Shown one piece after another: positions 23,417 through 31,056 of a stretch of 64,000 bases of DNA; positions within the stretch are counted from its first letter, which is position 1, and each line of letters begins with the position of its first letter. A program made the translations under genes and the position numbers. The DNA comes from Lentzea sp033794685. Its GTDB lineage: Bacteria > Actinomycetota > Actinomycetes > Mycobacteriales > Pseudonocardiaceae. Below the pieces are notes generated by a model. It saw nothing but the letters and a program-made list of their open reading frames with translations. It ran no database searches and was not told the DNA's origin. The DNA lies in NCBI GenBank assembly GCA_033794685.1, contig JARAYZ010000008.1; one strand, 5' to 3'.

Positions 23417-24313
23417 TCAGAAACCCAGGCGACGCAGCTGCTTCGGGTCCCGCTGCCAGTCCTTGGCGATCTTGATGTGCAGGTCCAGGTACACCCGGCT
23501 GCCCAGCAGGCGCTCGATCTGCTTGCGGGCCTCCATGCCGACCTGCTTGAGCCGCTCGCCCCGGTGCCCCAGGATGATCGCCTTCTGCGACGGCCTCTCC
23601 ACGAACACGAACGCGTGGATGTCGATCAGGTCGTCGCGGCCCTCCCGCGGCGCCATCTCCTCGACCACCACGGCGATGGAGTGCGGCAGCTCGTCGCGCA
23701 CACCCTCCAGCGCGGCCTCGCGGATCAGCTCGGCGACCAGCGTCTGCTCGGGCTCGTCGGTCAGGTCGCCGTCCGGGAACAGCTGCGGGCCCTCCGGCAG
23801 CTTGCCCAGCAGCAGGTCGCTCAGCTTGTCGACCTGGAAGCCGTCGACGGCGGAGACCGGGATGATCTCGGCGAACTCCATGACCTTCTGCAACGCCAGC
23901 AGCTGCTCCATCACCTGCTGCGGCGACACCAGGTCGGTCTTGGTGACGATGCCGAGCACGGGCGTGCGCTTCGCGACCTTCTCGAGCTCGGCGGCGATGA
24001 ACTTGTCACCGGGGCCGACCTTCTGGTCCGCGGGCACGCAGAAGCCGACGACGTCGACCTCCGACCACGTCTCGCGCACCAGGTCGTTCAGCCGCTGGCC
24101 GAGCAACGTGCGCGGCCGGTGCAGACCAGGCGTGTCGACCAGCACGAGCTGACCGTCCTCACGATGCACGATGCCGCGGATCGTGTGGCGGGTGGTCTGC
24201 GGCTTGCTGGACGTGATGGCGACCTTCGTGCCCACCAGAGCGTTCGTCAGCGTCGACTTCCCTGCGTTCGGGCGGCCGACGAAGCACGCGAACCCGGAGC
24301 GGTAACCATCCAT
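23417..24313 (-). CDS. era: GTPase Era
   Basis: The 298-residue protein couples ribosome 30S maturation to growth. GTPase motifs are G1 GRPNAGKSTL, G3 DTPGLH and G4 TKTD. The C-terminal KH RNA-binding domain runs from about residue 215 (VFVERPSQKAIILGHRGERLKQVGMEARKQIERLLGSRVYLDLHIKIAKDWQRD). It lies downstream of ybeY and the CorC-like gene, which also serve ribosome maturation or envelope ion balance. Confidence 0.97.
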   Translation of the reverse strand: MDGYRSGFACFVGRPNAGKSTLTNALVGTKVAITSSKPQTTRHTIRGIVHREDGQLVLVDTPGLHRPRTLLGQRLNDLVRETWSEVDVVGFCVPADQKVGPGDKFIAAELEKVAKRTPVLGIVTKTDLVSPQQVMEQLLALQKVMEFAEIIPVSAVDGFQVDKLSDLLLGKLPEGPQLFPDGDLTDEPEQTLVAELIREAALEGVRDELPHSIAVVVEEMAPREGRDDLIDIHAFVFVERPSQKAIILGHRGERLKQVGMEARKQIERLLGSRVYLDLHIKIAKDWQRDPKQLRRLGF

Positions 24314-24356
24314 TCGTCCATTGTCCCTCTAGCCGGTTTTGGCCGTTCGCGGGCCC

Positions 24357-24689
24357 TCAGAGCTGCTTGCGCACCTCGCCGGCCGGGTTCGCGAGGAGCA
24401 CCGGACCGGACGGCGTCAGGTCGCGCATCGCCGCCATCGACGCCCCGTCCACGCCGTTCGCCTCGGTGACGACCGCCGCCGCTTCCAGGCCCTCGGCGCC
24501 ACTCGACACGGCGGCCGAGATGGCCGCCTGCAGCGCCGTGAGCTTCAACGACGGCAGGTCGACGGTCGACGCGTTGTAGGTGCGGCCGTCGAGGTCACGC
24601 ACGGCCGCGCCCTCCGCGGCGTGGTTGCGCGCACGGACGGACCTCGCCAGCGTGACGAGCTTCGCGTTCTCGGGATCCACGTCATTCAT
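24357..24689 (-). CDS. Cytidine deaminase-like protein lacking zinc ligands
   Basis: The 110-residue protein occupies the slot between corC and era, corresponding to Rv2365c by position. The pattern AKLVTLARSVRARNHAAEGAAVRDLDGRTYNASTVDLPSLKLTALQAAISAAVSSGAEGLEAAAVV resembles the cytidine deaminase fold. The zinc-binding Cys/His-Ala-Glu and P-C-x-x-C segments of true deaminases are replaced (LKLTALQAA; SPSGPV-like region without Cys). Loss of catalysis is therefore inferred. It overlaps the CorC-like gene by 8 bases (ATGAATGA). Confidence 0.8.
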   Translation of the reverse strand: MNDVDPENAKLVTLARSVRARNHAAEGAAVRDLDGRTYNASTVDLPSLKLTALQAAISAAVSSGAEGLEAAAVVTEANGVDGASMAAMRDLTPSGPVLLANPAGEVRKQL

Positions 24690-25968
24690 CTTCGCTCTCC
24701 TTCTGCACAGGACGGACGAGCACCGTCGTGACCCGGATGCGGCCGCGTTCGTCCTTGCCGCCCTCGGCACGCATTCGCAGGCCGGCGATCTCCGCCTCGG
24801 TACCGGGCAGCGGCACGCGCCCGAGCCGTTGCGCGAGCAGGCCGCCGACGGTCTCCACCTCGTGGTCGTCGAGCTCGGTGCCGAACAACGCGTCGAGGTC
24901 GTCCACCGGCAGGCGCGCGCTGACCCGCACGGCGCCGTCGTCCAGGTGCTCGACCGGCGGGCGATCGTCGGTGTCGGACTCGTCGGTGATCTCGCCGACG
25001 ATCTCCTCGAGGATGTCCTCGATGGTCAGCAGGCCCGCGGTGCCGCCGTACTCGTCCACGACGATCGCCATGTGCCGGCGTGACACCTGCATCTCGCGCA
25101 GCAGGTCCGCGATGGGCTTCGAGTCGGGGATGAAGCTCATCGGGCGCATCAGCTCGGAGACGCTCTTCGGGTCCTCGTCCTCGGCGAGGGTGGCCCGCAT
25201 CAAGTCCTTGAGGTTCACCACGCCGAGCACGTCGTCGACGCTCTCGCCGATCACCGGGACGCGGGTGTAGCCGGTGCGCAACGACAACGCGAGCGCCTGC
25301 CGCAGCGACTTGGACTGCTCGATCCACACGATCTCGGTGCGCGGCACCATGACCTCGCGCGTGATCGTGTCACCCAGTTCGAACACCGAGTGGATCATCT
25401 CGCGCTCGCCCTCGTCCACGACGCCGCGTTCCTGCGCCATGTCGACGAGCTCGCGCAACTCCACCTCGGAGCTGAACGGACCCTCGCGGAATCCCTTACC
25501 GGGCGTGATGGCGTTACCGATGAGGATCAGCAGCTTCGACAACGGCCCGAGCACACGGCCGAGCTGCCGGACGGTGCCCGCGGCGAGCAGGCTCACGCCG
25601 TACGGGTGCTGACGGCCGAGCGTGCGCGGTCCGACGCCGACGAGGACGTACGACACGATGAGCATGCTCAGGCACGCGTACAGGACGGCGAGCCAGTCCT
25701 GCGTCACGTAGTCGAGGAACACCGTCGTGACCAGCACCGCCGCCGACATCTCGCACGCGAGGCGCAGCAGCAACAACAGGTTCACGTGCCGCGGCCGGTC
25801 GTTGAGGACCTGCAGCAACTGCCCAGTGCCCCAGCGACCCTGCCGTTGCAGGGCCTCCACCCGTGCGCGTGACACGGTGCCGAGAGCGGCATCCACACAC
25901 GCGAACAGACCTGCAGCGAGCACGAGCAAAACGGCCAGCACGATCACACTGGCAGGGTTCCCGGTCAT
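24682..25968 (-). CDS. CorC/HlyC-type membrane protein with CNNM, CBS and transporter-associated domains
   Basis: The 428-residue protein starts at MTGNPASVIV. An N-terminal CNNM-type membrane domain (three to four helices to about residue 140) is followed by two CBS domains (MVPRTEIVWIEQSKSLRQALALSLRTGYTRVPVIGE... and PMSFIPDSKPIADLLREMQVSRRHMAIVVDEYGGTAGLLTIEDILEEIVGEI). The C-terminal CorC_HlyC domain ends the protein (VRVSARLPVDDLDALFGTEL). Members are linked to magnesium and cobalt efflux. It starts 4 bases after ybeY ends. Confidence 0.93.
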   Translation of the reverse strand: MTGNPASVIVLAVLLVLAAGLFACVDAALGTVSRARVEALQRQGRWGTGQLLQVLNDRPRHVNLLLLLRLACEMSAAVLVTTVFLDYVTQDWLAVLYACLSMLIVSYVLVGVGPRTLGRQHPYGVSLLAAGTVRQLGRVLGPLSKLLILIGNAITPGKGFREGPFSSEVELRELVDMAQERGVVDEGEREMIHSVFELGDTITREVMVPRTEIVWIEQSKSLRQALALSLRTGYTRVPVIGESVDDVLGVVNLKDLMRATLAEDEDPKSVSELMRPMSFIPDSKPIADLLREMQVSRRHMAIVVDEYGGTAGLLTIEDILEEIVGEITDESDTDDRPPVEHLDDGAVRVSARLPVDDLDALFGTELDDHEVETVGGLLAQRLGRVPLPGTEAEIAGLRMRAEGGKDERGRIRVTTVLVRPVQKESEDE

Positions 25969-25972
25969 CGCG

Positions 25973-26518
25973 TCAGGCTTCTTCGTTCTTCTCGTCCAGG
26001 CCGACCGCGCCGAGCACCTTGTCGTCGGTGCTGCGCTGGTGCGCGGCCCGTTCGGCGTCGTCACGCGCCGTGCGGAAGTCGCCGAGGATGCGGTTCTGCA
26101 ACGTGAACATCTCACGTTCCTCGGCAGGCTCGGCGTGGTCGTAGCCGAGCAGGTGCAGCACACCGTGCACCGTCAGCAGGTGCAACTCGTCCAGCAGGCC
26201 GTGACCCGCCTTCTTGGCCTGGTCCTTGGCGAACGCGGGGCACAGCACGATGTCCCCGAGCAGCGCGGGCCCGAGGCCCGCGGCGTCGGGACGGCGCGCG
26301 GAGTCCAGCTCGTCCATGGGGAAGGCCATGACGTCCGTCGGACCCGGCAGGTCCATCCAGCGCTCGTGCAGGTCGGCCATCACGTCCAGCTCCACGAGCA
26401 GGACGGACAACTCGGCCAGCGGGCTCACGCCCATGCGGTCCAGCGCGAAGCGGGCGGCGGAGACGATGGAACCCTCGTCGACTCCGACACCCGACTCGTT
26501 GGCGATCTCGATGCTCAC
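25973..26518 (-). CDS. ybeY: Endoribonuclease YbeY (rRNA maturation)
   Basis: The 181-residue metalloprotein is needed for 16S rRNA 3' end processing and ribosome quality control. The zinc site H-x3-H-x5-H is intact in TVHGVLHLLGYDH. DVMAFPMDE and LLGDIVLCPAFAKDQAKKAGHG are also typical. The C-terminal extension after the catalytic core is common in actinobacteria. It follows phoH by five bases. Confidence 0.95.
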   Translation of the reverse strand: MSIEIANESGVGVDEGSIVSAARFALDRMGVSPLAELSVLLVELDVMADLHERWMDLPGPTDVMAFPMDELDSARRPDAAGLGPALLGDIVLCPAFAKDQAKKAGHGLLDELHLLTVHGVLHLLGYDHAEPAEEREMFTLQNRILGDFRTARDDAERAAHQRSTDDKVLGAVGLDEKNEEA

Positions 26519-26523
26519 GGCGC

Positions 26524-27573
26524 CTATCGTCCTCGCCGCTGGTTACCCCGCCGTGCACCGGGTCCGTGGTGCTGCCCGTTCTGGTCGAGGTTGTCCTGCT
26601 GGACCTGCCACTTGTCGTACGCGTCGACGATGTCGCCGACCAGGCTGTGGCGAACCACGTCCTGGCTGGTCAGCACCGAGAAGTGCACGTCCTCGACGCC
26701 TTCGAGGATGTCCCTGACGACCCTGAGGCCGCTGCGCTGACCGCCGGGGAGGTCGACCTGGGTGATGTCACCCGTGACGACGACCTTGGAGCCGAAGCCC
26801 AGGCGGGTGAGGAACATCTTCATCTGCTCGGGCGTGGTGTTCTGCGCCTCGTCGAGGATGATGAACGCGTCATTAAGCGTTCTTCCCCGCATATAAGCCA
26901 GCGGCGCGACCTCGATCGTCCCCGCCTGCGTCAGCCGCGGGATCGCCTCCGGGTCCATCATGTCGTGCAGCGCGTCGTAGAGCGGGCGCAGGTACGGGTC
27001 GATCTTCTCGTACAACGTGCCCGGCAGGTACCCGAGCCGCTCGCCGGCCTCGACGGCCGGGCGGGTCAGGATGATGCGGTTGACCTGCTTGTTCTGCAGC
27101 GCCTGCACGGCCTTGGCCATGGCGAGGTACGTCTTGCCGGTGCCGGCGGGGCCGATGCCGAACACGATGGTGTTCTTGTCGATCGCGTCGACGTAGTGCT
27201 TCTGGTTCAGCGTCTTCGGCCTGATGGTGCGGCCGCGGCGGCTCACGATGTCGAGGCTCAGGACCTCGGCGGGCGACTCGACGTCGTTCGCGCTGAGCAT
27301 CGCGATGATGCGGCGGACGCTGTTCTGGTCGATCGGCTGGCCGCGGCCCGCGAGGGTGATGAGCTCGGAGAAGACGCGTTCGGCGAAGGCCACGTCGGCG
27401 GGGTCGCCGGACAAGGTGATCTCGTTCCCGCGCACGTGCACGTCGGCGTCGAGCAGTTCCTCCGCGAGCCGGAGGTTCTCGTCGCGCGACCCGAGCAGCG
27501 TGAGCACCGCGCCTTCCGGCACGGCGAACCGGGACTGACCTTCCTTGTTGCTCTGCTGGTTTTCTTCGGCCAC
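26524..27573 (-). CDS. phoH: PhoH-family ATPase (PhoH-like)
   Basis: The 349-residue protein has an N-terminal KH-like segment (SRDENLRLAEELLDADVHVRGNEITLSGDPADVAFAERVF) and a P-loop ATPase of the SF1 helicase-like PhoH type: Walker A GPAGTGKTYLA, Walker B AFIILDEAQNTTPEQ, and the late GDITQVDLPGGQRSGL. With YbeY it is thought to act on RNA. It is the first gene of the long minus-strand run that reaches the permease genes. The start is GTG. Confidence 0.95.
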   Translation of the reverse strand: MAEENQQSNKEGQSRFAVPEGAVLTLLGSRDENLRLAEELLDADVHVRGNEITLSGDPADVAFAERVFSELITLAGRGQPIDQNSVRRIIAMLSANDVESPAEVLSLDIVSRRGRTIRPKTLNQKHYVDAIDKNTIVFGIGPAGTGKTYLAMAKAVQALQNKQVNRIILTRPAVEAGERLGYLPGTLYEKIDPYLRPLYDALHDMMDPEAIPRLTQAGTIEVAPLAYMRGRTLNDAFIILDEAQNTTPEQMKMFLTRLGFGSKVVVTGDITQVDLPGGQRSGLRVVRDILEGVEDVHFSVLTSQDVVRHSLVGDIVDAYDKWQVQQDNLDQNGQHHGPGARRGNQRRGR

Positions 27574-27676
27574 GTGGCCCCGGCCTGCTTCCTGTCGCTC
27601 GGATCTGGTGCCGTCGATGCTAGTCCGGCCGAAAATGAGTGGCTACCGGATTGCTCACCGTGTGTGCTCGGGAGTT

Positions 27677-28468
27677 GTGGAGATTCGCAGGCTTGGTGTT
27701 GAGGACGTACCCGAGTGCATGAAGCTCATCACGGACCGGGGTTGGACGTGGACGCCCGCTCAGTGGGAGATGATGCTGGCCCTCGGCCCGGGATACGGCG
27801 CTTTCGACTCGTCCGGACTGCTCGGCACGGCGTTGACCACGCCTTATCCCGAGATCCAGGCGATCAGCGGCGTACTGGTCGCTTCGTGGGCGGAACGGCG
27901 GGGCATCGGCACTCGGCTGATGTCCGCGGTGCTGGACGTCAGTCCGTCCGTTCTGTACGCGACGGCCATGGGTGAACCGCTCTACGTGAAGCTCGGCTTT
28001 CACCCTGTCGGGGAGACCGCCGATTACCACGGCGTGTTCACCGGAGAGGCTCCCGGAACGACCCGAGCGGCCACTCCCGCCGACGCCGCGTCGCTCGCGG
28101 CGCTCGACCACGAGGCCAGCGGGTACACCAGGCCCGTGCTCTGGGAGCGGCTGCTCGCCCCGGCGTCGCCATACCGCGTGCTGATGTCGGACGACGGTGT
28201 CATCGCCACCCGGCCGAATCCCGACGGGGTCACCATCGGCCCGCTGATCGCGCCCACCGCCTCGGCCGCGTGCGGGTTGATCGCGGACCTGGCGGCCGGA
28301 GAGGGCAGGGTCCGCGTGGACACCGACGACGCCGAGGTCGCGGCTTTCCTGCTGGGTCAGGGTTTCGAGAAGCGCAACGGCGGCTGCAGCCTGATGGTCA
28401 TGGGCGCCGCGGACGTACCGGGTGACCGTTCGCGTTACTTCGCTCCCGCGTCGCACGCGCTCGGCTAG
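27677..28468 (+). CDS. GNAT-family N-acetyltransferase with two GNAT-like halves
   Basis: The start is GTG at 27677 after GGGAG; the frame upstream is antisense to phoH. The 263-residue protein begins VEIRRLGVEDVPECMKLI. The first half carries the acetyl-CoA loop in GVLVASWAERRGIGTRLMSAVLD and PLYVKLGFHPVGETADYHG. The second half (TRAATPADAASLAALDHEASGYTRPVLWERLLA...) resembles the C-terminal GNAT-like domain of two-domain family members. The substrate is unknown. Confidence 0.85.
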   Translation: MEIRRLGVEDVPECMKLITDRGWTWTPAQWEMMLALGPGYGAFDSSGLLGTALTTPYPEIQAISGVLVASWAERRGIGTRLMSAVLDVSPSVLYATAMGEPLYVKLGFHPVGETADYHGVFTGEAPGTTRAATPADAASLAALDHEASGYTRPVLWERLLAPASPYRVLMSDDGVIATRPNPDGVTIGPLIAPTASAACGLIADLAAGEGRVRVDTDDAEVAAFLLGQGFEKRNGGCSLMVMGAADVPGDRSRYFAPASHALG

Positions 28469-28782
28469 AGACGGTGTCCGCCCAGCAGGTGCAGGTGGGC
28501 GTGGAAGACCTCCTGCCCGCTGTCCGGACCGGTGTTGAACAGCAGCCGGTAGCCGGTTTCGGCCACGCCCTCGGCACCGGCGACCTCCTTGGCCGCGGCG
28601 AACAGGTCGCCGAGCTGGTCTCCGTCCAGGTCGACGGCGTCCGGCACGTGCTCACGCGGGATGAGCAGGACGTGCACGGGCGCCTTGGGCTGGATGTCGC
28701 GGAACGCGAGCGTCGTCTTGGTCTCGTGCACGATCGTCGCGGGGATCTCGCCGGCCACGATCCGGCAGAACAGGCAGGACAT
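28465..28782 (-). CDS. HIT-family protein (histidine triad nucleotide-binding)
   Basis: The 105-residue protein starts MSCLFCRIVAGEIPATIVHE, as in HinT proteins. Beta strands with FRDIQPKAPVHVLLIPREHV precede the catalytic triad HAHLHLLGG (H-x-H-x-H). It hydrolyses nucleoside phosphoramidates or AMP conjugates. Its stop overlaps the convergent GNAT gene by 4 bases. It lies 8 bases after the TetR-type gene on the same strand. Confidence 0.95.
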   Translation of the reverse strand: MSCLFCRIVAGEIPATIVHETKTTLAFRDIQPKAPVHVLLIPREHVPDAVDLDGDQLGDLFAAAKEVAGAEGVAETGYRLLFNTGPDSGQEVFHAHLHLLGGHRL

Positions 28783-28790
28783 GCCCCGAG

Positions 28791-29381
28791 TCAACCGAAC
28801 AGCGAGTCCAGCCGCTCGTCGAGGGCCTCGACCATCTCCTCGGCCGTCACCTCGTCGGGGCCCAGGCCGTGGTGGATGTTGAGCCCGTCGATCAACGCGA
28901 CGAGCAGCCGCGCGGCCTTCAACGGCACGACGCCCGCCCGCAGTTCGCCCGCTTGCTGCGCGGCGGTGAGCACGCGCGCGATCTCGTCGTACAGCTGCCG
29001 GGTGCCGAAGCGTTCCAGTTCGTGCAACGACGGTTCGACCATCGCCCGCGGCAGGAACGACAACAGCACGGCGGCCTCGACGCGCCGGTCCTCGTCCATC
29101 GCCAGCATCTCGTGGGCGAGGGACCGCAGCACCTCCCGGTTCCCGGCGGTGGTGTCGATCTTCTCCAGCCGGGCGAGGAACCGCAGGTACGCGAGCTCCA
29201 TCGCGAAGCCCAGCAACGCGTCCTGCGTCGGGAAGTAGTGCCGCAGCGACCCGCTCGACCACCCGGACTCCGCTGCCACGGCACGCACGGACGCGTGGTC
29301 TATCCCGTCCCGCTGGACGATGCGCCACACTGCCTCGGCGAGCTCGCGGCGGCGTTCCTCGTGGTCGACAACCTTCGGCAC
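28791..29381 (-). CDS. TetR-family transcriptional regulator
   Basis: The 196-residue protein has the TetR helix-turn-helix at about residues 12-55 (AVWRIVQRDGIDHASVRAVAAESGWSSGSLRHYFPTQDALL), followed by a C-terminal BetI-like ligand domain (FLPRAMVEPSLHELERFGTRQLYDEIARVL...ALIDGLNIHHGL). Ligand and targets are unknown. AAAGGG lies before the GTG start. The neighbouring alpha/beta hydrolase ends 9 bases upstream and may be part of the same transcript. Confidence 0.92.
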   Translation of the reverse strand: MPKVVDHEERRRELAEAVWRIVQRDGIDHASVRAVAAESGWSSGSLRHYFPTQDALLGFAMELAYLRFLARLEKIDTTAGNREVLRSLAHEMLAMDEDRRVEAAVLLSFLPRAMVEPSLHELERFGTRQLYDEIARVLTAAQQAGELRAGVVPLKAARLLVALIDGLNIHHGLGPDEVTAEEMVEALDERLDSLFG

Positions 29382-29390
29382 CGGCCCTTT

Positions 29391-30047
29391 CTAGCAGTCG
29401 CGGGCAAGCCGGACGACGGCCGCGCGGCACTGCTCCCAGGCCTCGGTGCCGGGCGTGATCACGTCCATGTGCCCGGCCCCCGGCACCACGACGAGCTCCG
29501 CCTGCGGCTCGGCCTCGCAGAACCCGATCGACTGCTCGACGGGCACGTCCTCGTCCTGGTCACCGTGCACGCACACCACGGGCTTGCCGATGGGGATCAA
29601 CGCGGCCGGTGAGGCCTCCGCGAACTGCTCCTCGGTGCACAGTTCCAGCGCCCTCGGCGTGATGTGCTTCGTGAAGTCCAGCACGGCGGCCTGGGCGACG
29701 GCTCCGGCCACTCGCGCGCTGTGCTTGGCCGCCCACACGGCGAGATGGCCTCCCGCGCTGTGCCCGAGGGTCACGACGGGCCCGATGTCGACGGCGTCGA
29801 TCGCGGCGAGCACGTCCTGCCCGGTCTGCGGCCAGCCACCGCCGCCGCTCACCCGCCGGTACTCGATGTTCCAGACGGCGAACCCGTCGGCCACGAGCGC
29901 GTCCGCGAGGGGCCGGCCGAGTTCCAGGCCGTAACGCTGATGCCAAAAACCACCGTGAATGACGACAACAGCACCCTGAGTCGCGTTCTCGGGAACGTAA
30001 AGCTCGCCGAACTGACTGGGATGGTCACCGTAAGCAATTCGCTGCAC
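29391..30047 (-). CDS. Alpha/beta hydrolase
   Basis: The 218-residue protein has the oxyanion-hole HGGFW after AVVVIHGGFWHQRYG, the nucleophile elbow LGHSAGGHLAVW, an acid in CVHGDQDEDVP and a late His in VVPGAGHMDVI, so the catalytic triad is complete. HGGxW points to the esterase/arylformamidase side of the family. It is cytoplasmic with no signal. TAAGTT is 6 bases before the GTG start, indicating a leaderless message that may continue into the TetR and HIT genes. Confidence 0.9.
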   Translation of the reverse strand: MQRIAYGDHPSQFGELYVPENATQGAVVVIHGGFWHQRYGLELGRPLADALVADGFAVWNIEYRRVSGGGGWPQTGQDVLAAIDAVDIGPVVTLGHSAGGHLAVWAAKHSARVAGAVAQAAVLDFTKHITPRALELCTEEQFAEASPAALIPIGKPVVCVHGDQDEDVPVEQSIGFCEAEPQAELVVVPGAGHMDVITPGTEAWEQCRAAVVRLARDC

Positions 30048-30053
30048 ACGCAG

Positions 30054-30059
30054 AACTTA
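30054..30059 (-). promoter_or_regulatory. Leaderless -10 element for the alpha/beta hydrolase
   Basis: TAAGTT on the minus strand lies 6 bases upstream of the GTG at 30047. No Shine-Dalgarno is visible. Confidence 0.5.
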
Positions 30060-30084
30060 CGCGAAGTGAGGAAAGAACCTCAGA

Positions 30085-30142
30085 AAAACAAAAGGGGCGC
30101 CTCGCGGTCCGAAGCCTGGGGGTCGCTTCGCCGCGAGGCGCC
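30085..30142 (-). terminator. Long hairpin terminator after rsmE
   Basis: GGCGCCTCGCGG (30096-30107) pairs exactly with CCGCGAGGCGCC (30131-30142). An inner stem CGAAGC / GCTTCG (30110-30115, 30125-30130) extends it. On the minus strand a T-rich tract (CCCCTTTTGTTTTT) follows, so transcription from rsmE would stop here. The 277-base gap 30048-30324 otherwise holds a second plus-strand hairpin and no gene. Confidence 0.85.
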
Positions 30143-30144
30143 GA

Positions 30145-30177
30145 CGCCGGACCGAGGGGGGAGGTGTCCGGCGAGTC
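30145..30177 (+). terminator. Second hairpin followed by a short T run
   Basis: CGCCGGAC (30145-30152) and GTCCGGCG (30166-30173) form an 8-bp stem with a purine-rich loop. The plus strand continues AGTCTTTT. No plus-strand gene ends nearby, so its role is unclear. Confidence 0.4.
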
Positions 30178-30324
30178 TTTTGGTCAGAAGGGTCTAACCG
30201 TCTACTCCGTTTCCGGATAGACCAATCAGCCCCTCTGCCACCAAGGGTAACCCCATCCGCCTGGGATTCGCTACAACTTCCGTCAAGCCAATCCATCCAG
30301 CGTTCATCTTCGGAGTGATCGGGG

Positions 30325-31056
30325 TCACCAGCGGGACGTGCGCACCCCAATGGCACCAAGAGCAACCGCCGCAGCTGTAGAAGCACGCAAAACAGTTGGA
30401 CCCAATCGGACCACCCGAGCACCGGAAGATCGCAAAGTCTCGAGTTCCTCCGGCGTGATTCCGCCTTCGGGACCCACCACTAGCAGCACGTCCCCGGAAT
30501 CGGGCAACGGAACGTCCGCAAGTCGTTCGGTGGCGCTCTCGTGCAACACGAGAGTGAGTGCGGACGACGACATGCGATGAGAAAGCTGAGTGGTGCTCAC
30601 GGGTTCGTCGACGACCGGCACGCGCGCCCGGCGGGCCTGCTTCGCCGCCTCACGAACCGTGGATCGCCAGCGCCCCAGCGCTTTCGCGCCGCGCGGCCCG
30701 TCCTCCCACTTGGTGATGCACCGGGTGGCGCGCCAGGGCACCACACCGTCCACCCCGGCCTCGGTGGCGAGCTCGACCGCGAGCTCGCCGCGGTCGCCCT
30801 TGACCAGGGCCTGGGCGAGCACCACGCGCGGTGCAGGCTCAGGCTCCACCCAGCGCTCGACGATGCGCAGCGCCAGGGCGTCCTTCTCCACCGCCACCAC
30901 GGAACAGCGCACCTGGGCACCGGACCCGTCCGACAGCACGAGTTCCTCGCCCACGCGCAACCGCTTCACGGTGGCGGCGTGACGGCCTTCCGGCCCGTCC
31001 AGCACGAACTCCTCGCCCCGCGGCAGTGCCGCGACGAGGAAGACGGGCAGCGTCAC
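30325..31056 (-). CDS. rsmE: 16S rRNA (uracil-1498 N3) methyltransferase RsmE
   Basis: The 243-residue SPOUT-class enzyme has an N-terminal PUA-like domain (FVLDGPEGRHAATVKRLRVGEELVLSDGSG) and the C-terminal knot motifs VLLVVGPEGGITPEELETLRSSGARVVRLGPTVLRASTAAAVALGA. It methylates U1498 of 16S rRNA in the decoding region. Its ATG overlaps the dnaJ stop by 4 bases, completing the hrcA-dnaJ-rsmE operon seen in many bacteria. Confidence 0.95.
   Translation of the reverse strand: MTLPVFLVAALPRGEEFVLDGPEGRHAATVKRLRVGEELVLSDGSGAQVRCSVVAVEKDALALRIVERWVEPEPAPRVVLAQALVKGDRGELAVELATEAGVDGVVPWRATRCITKWEDGPRGAKALGRWRSTVREAAKQARRARVPVVDEPVSTTQLSHRMSSSALTLVLHESATERLADVPLPDSGDVLLVVGPEGGITPEELETLRSSGARVVRLGPTVLRASTAAAVALGAIGVRTSRW

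Noticed and set aside
30057..30422. Minus-strand frame of 121 codons
   Set aside because: It crosses the terminator hairpins and the end of rsmE in another frame and encodes no plausible protein.
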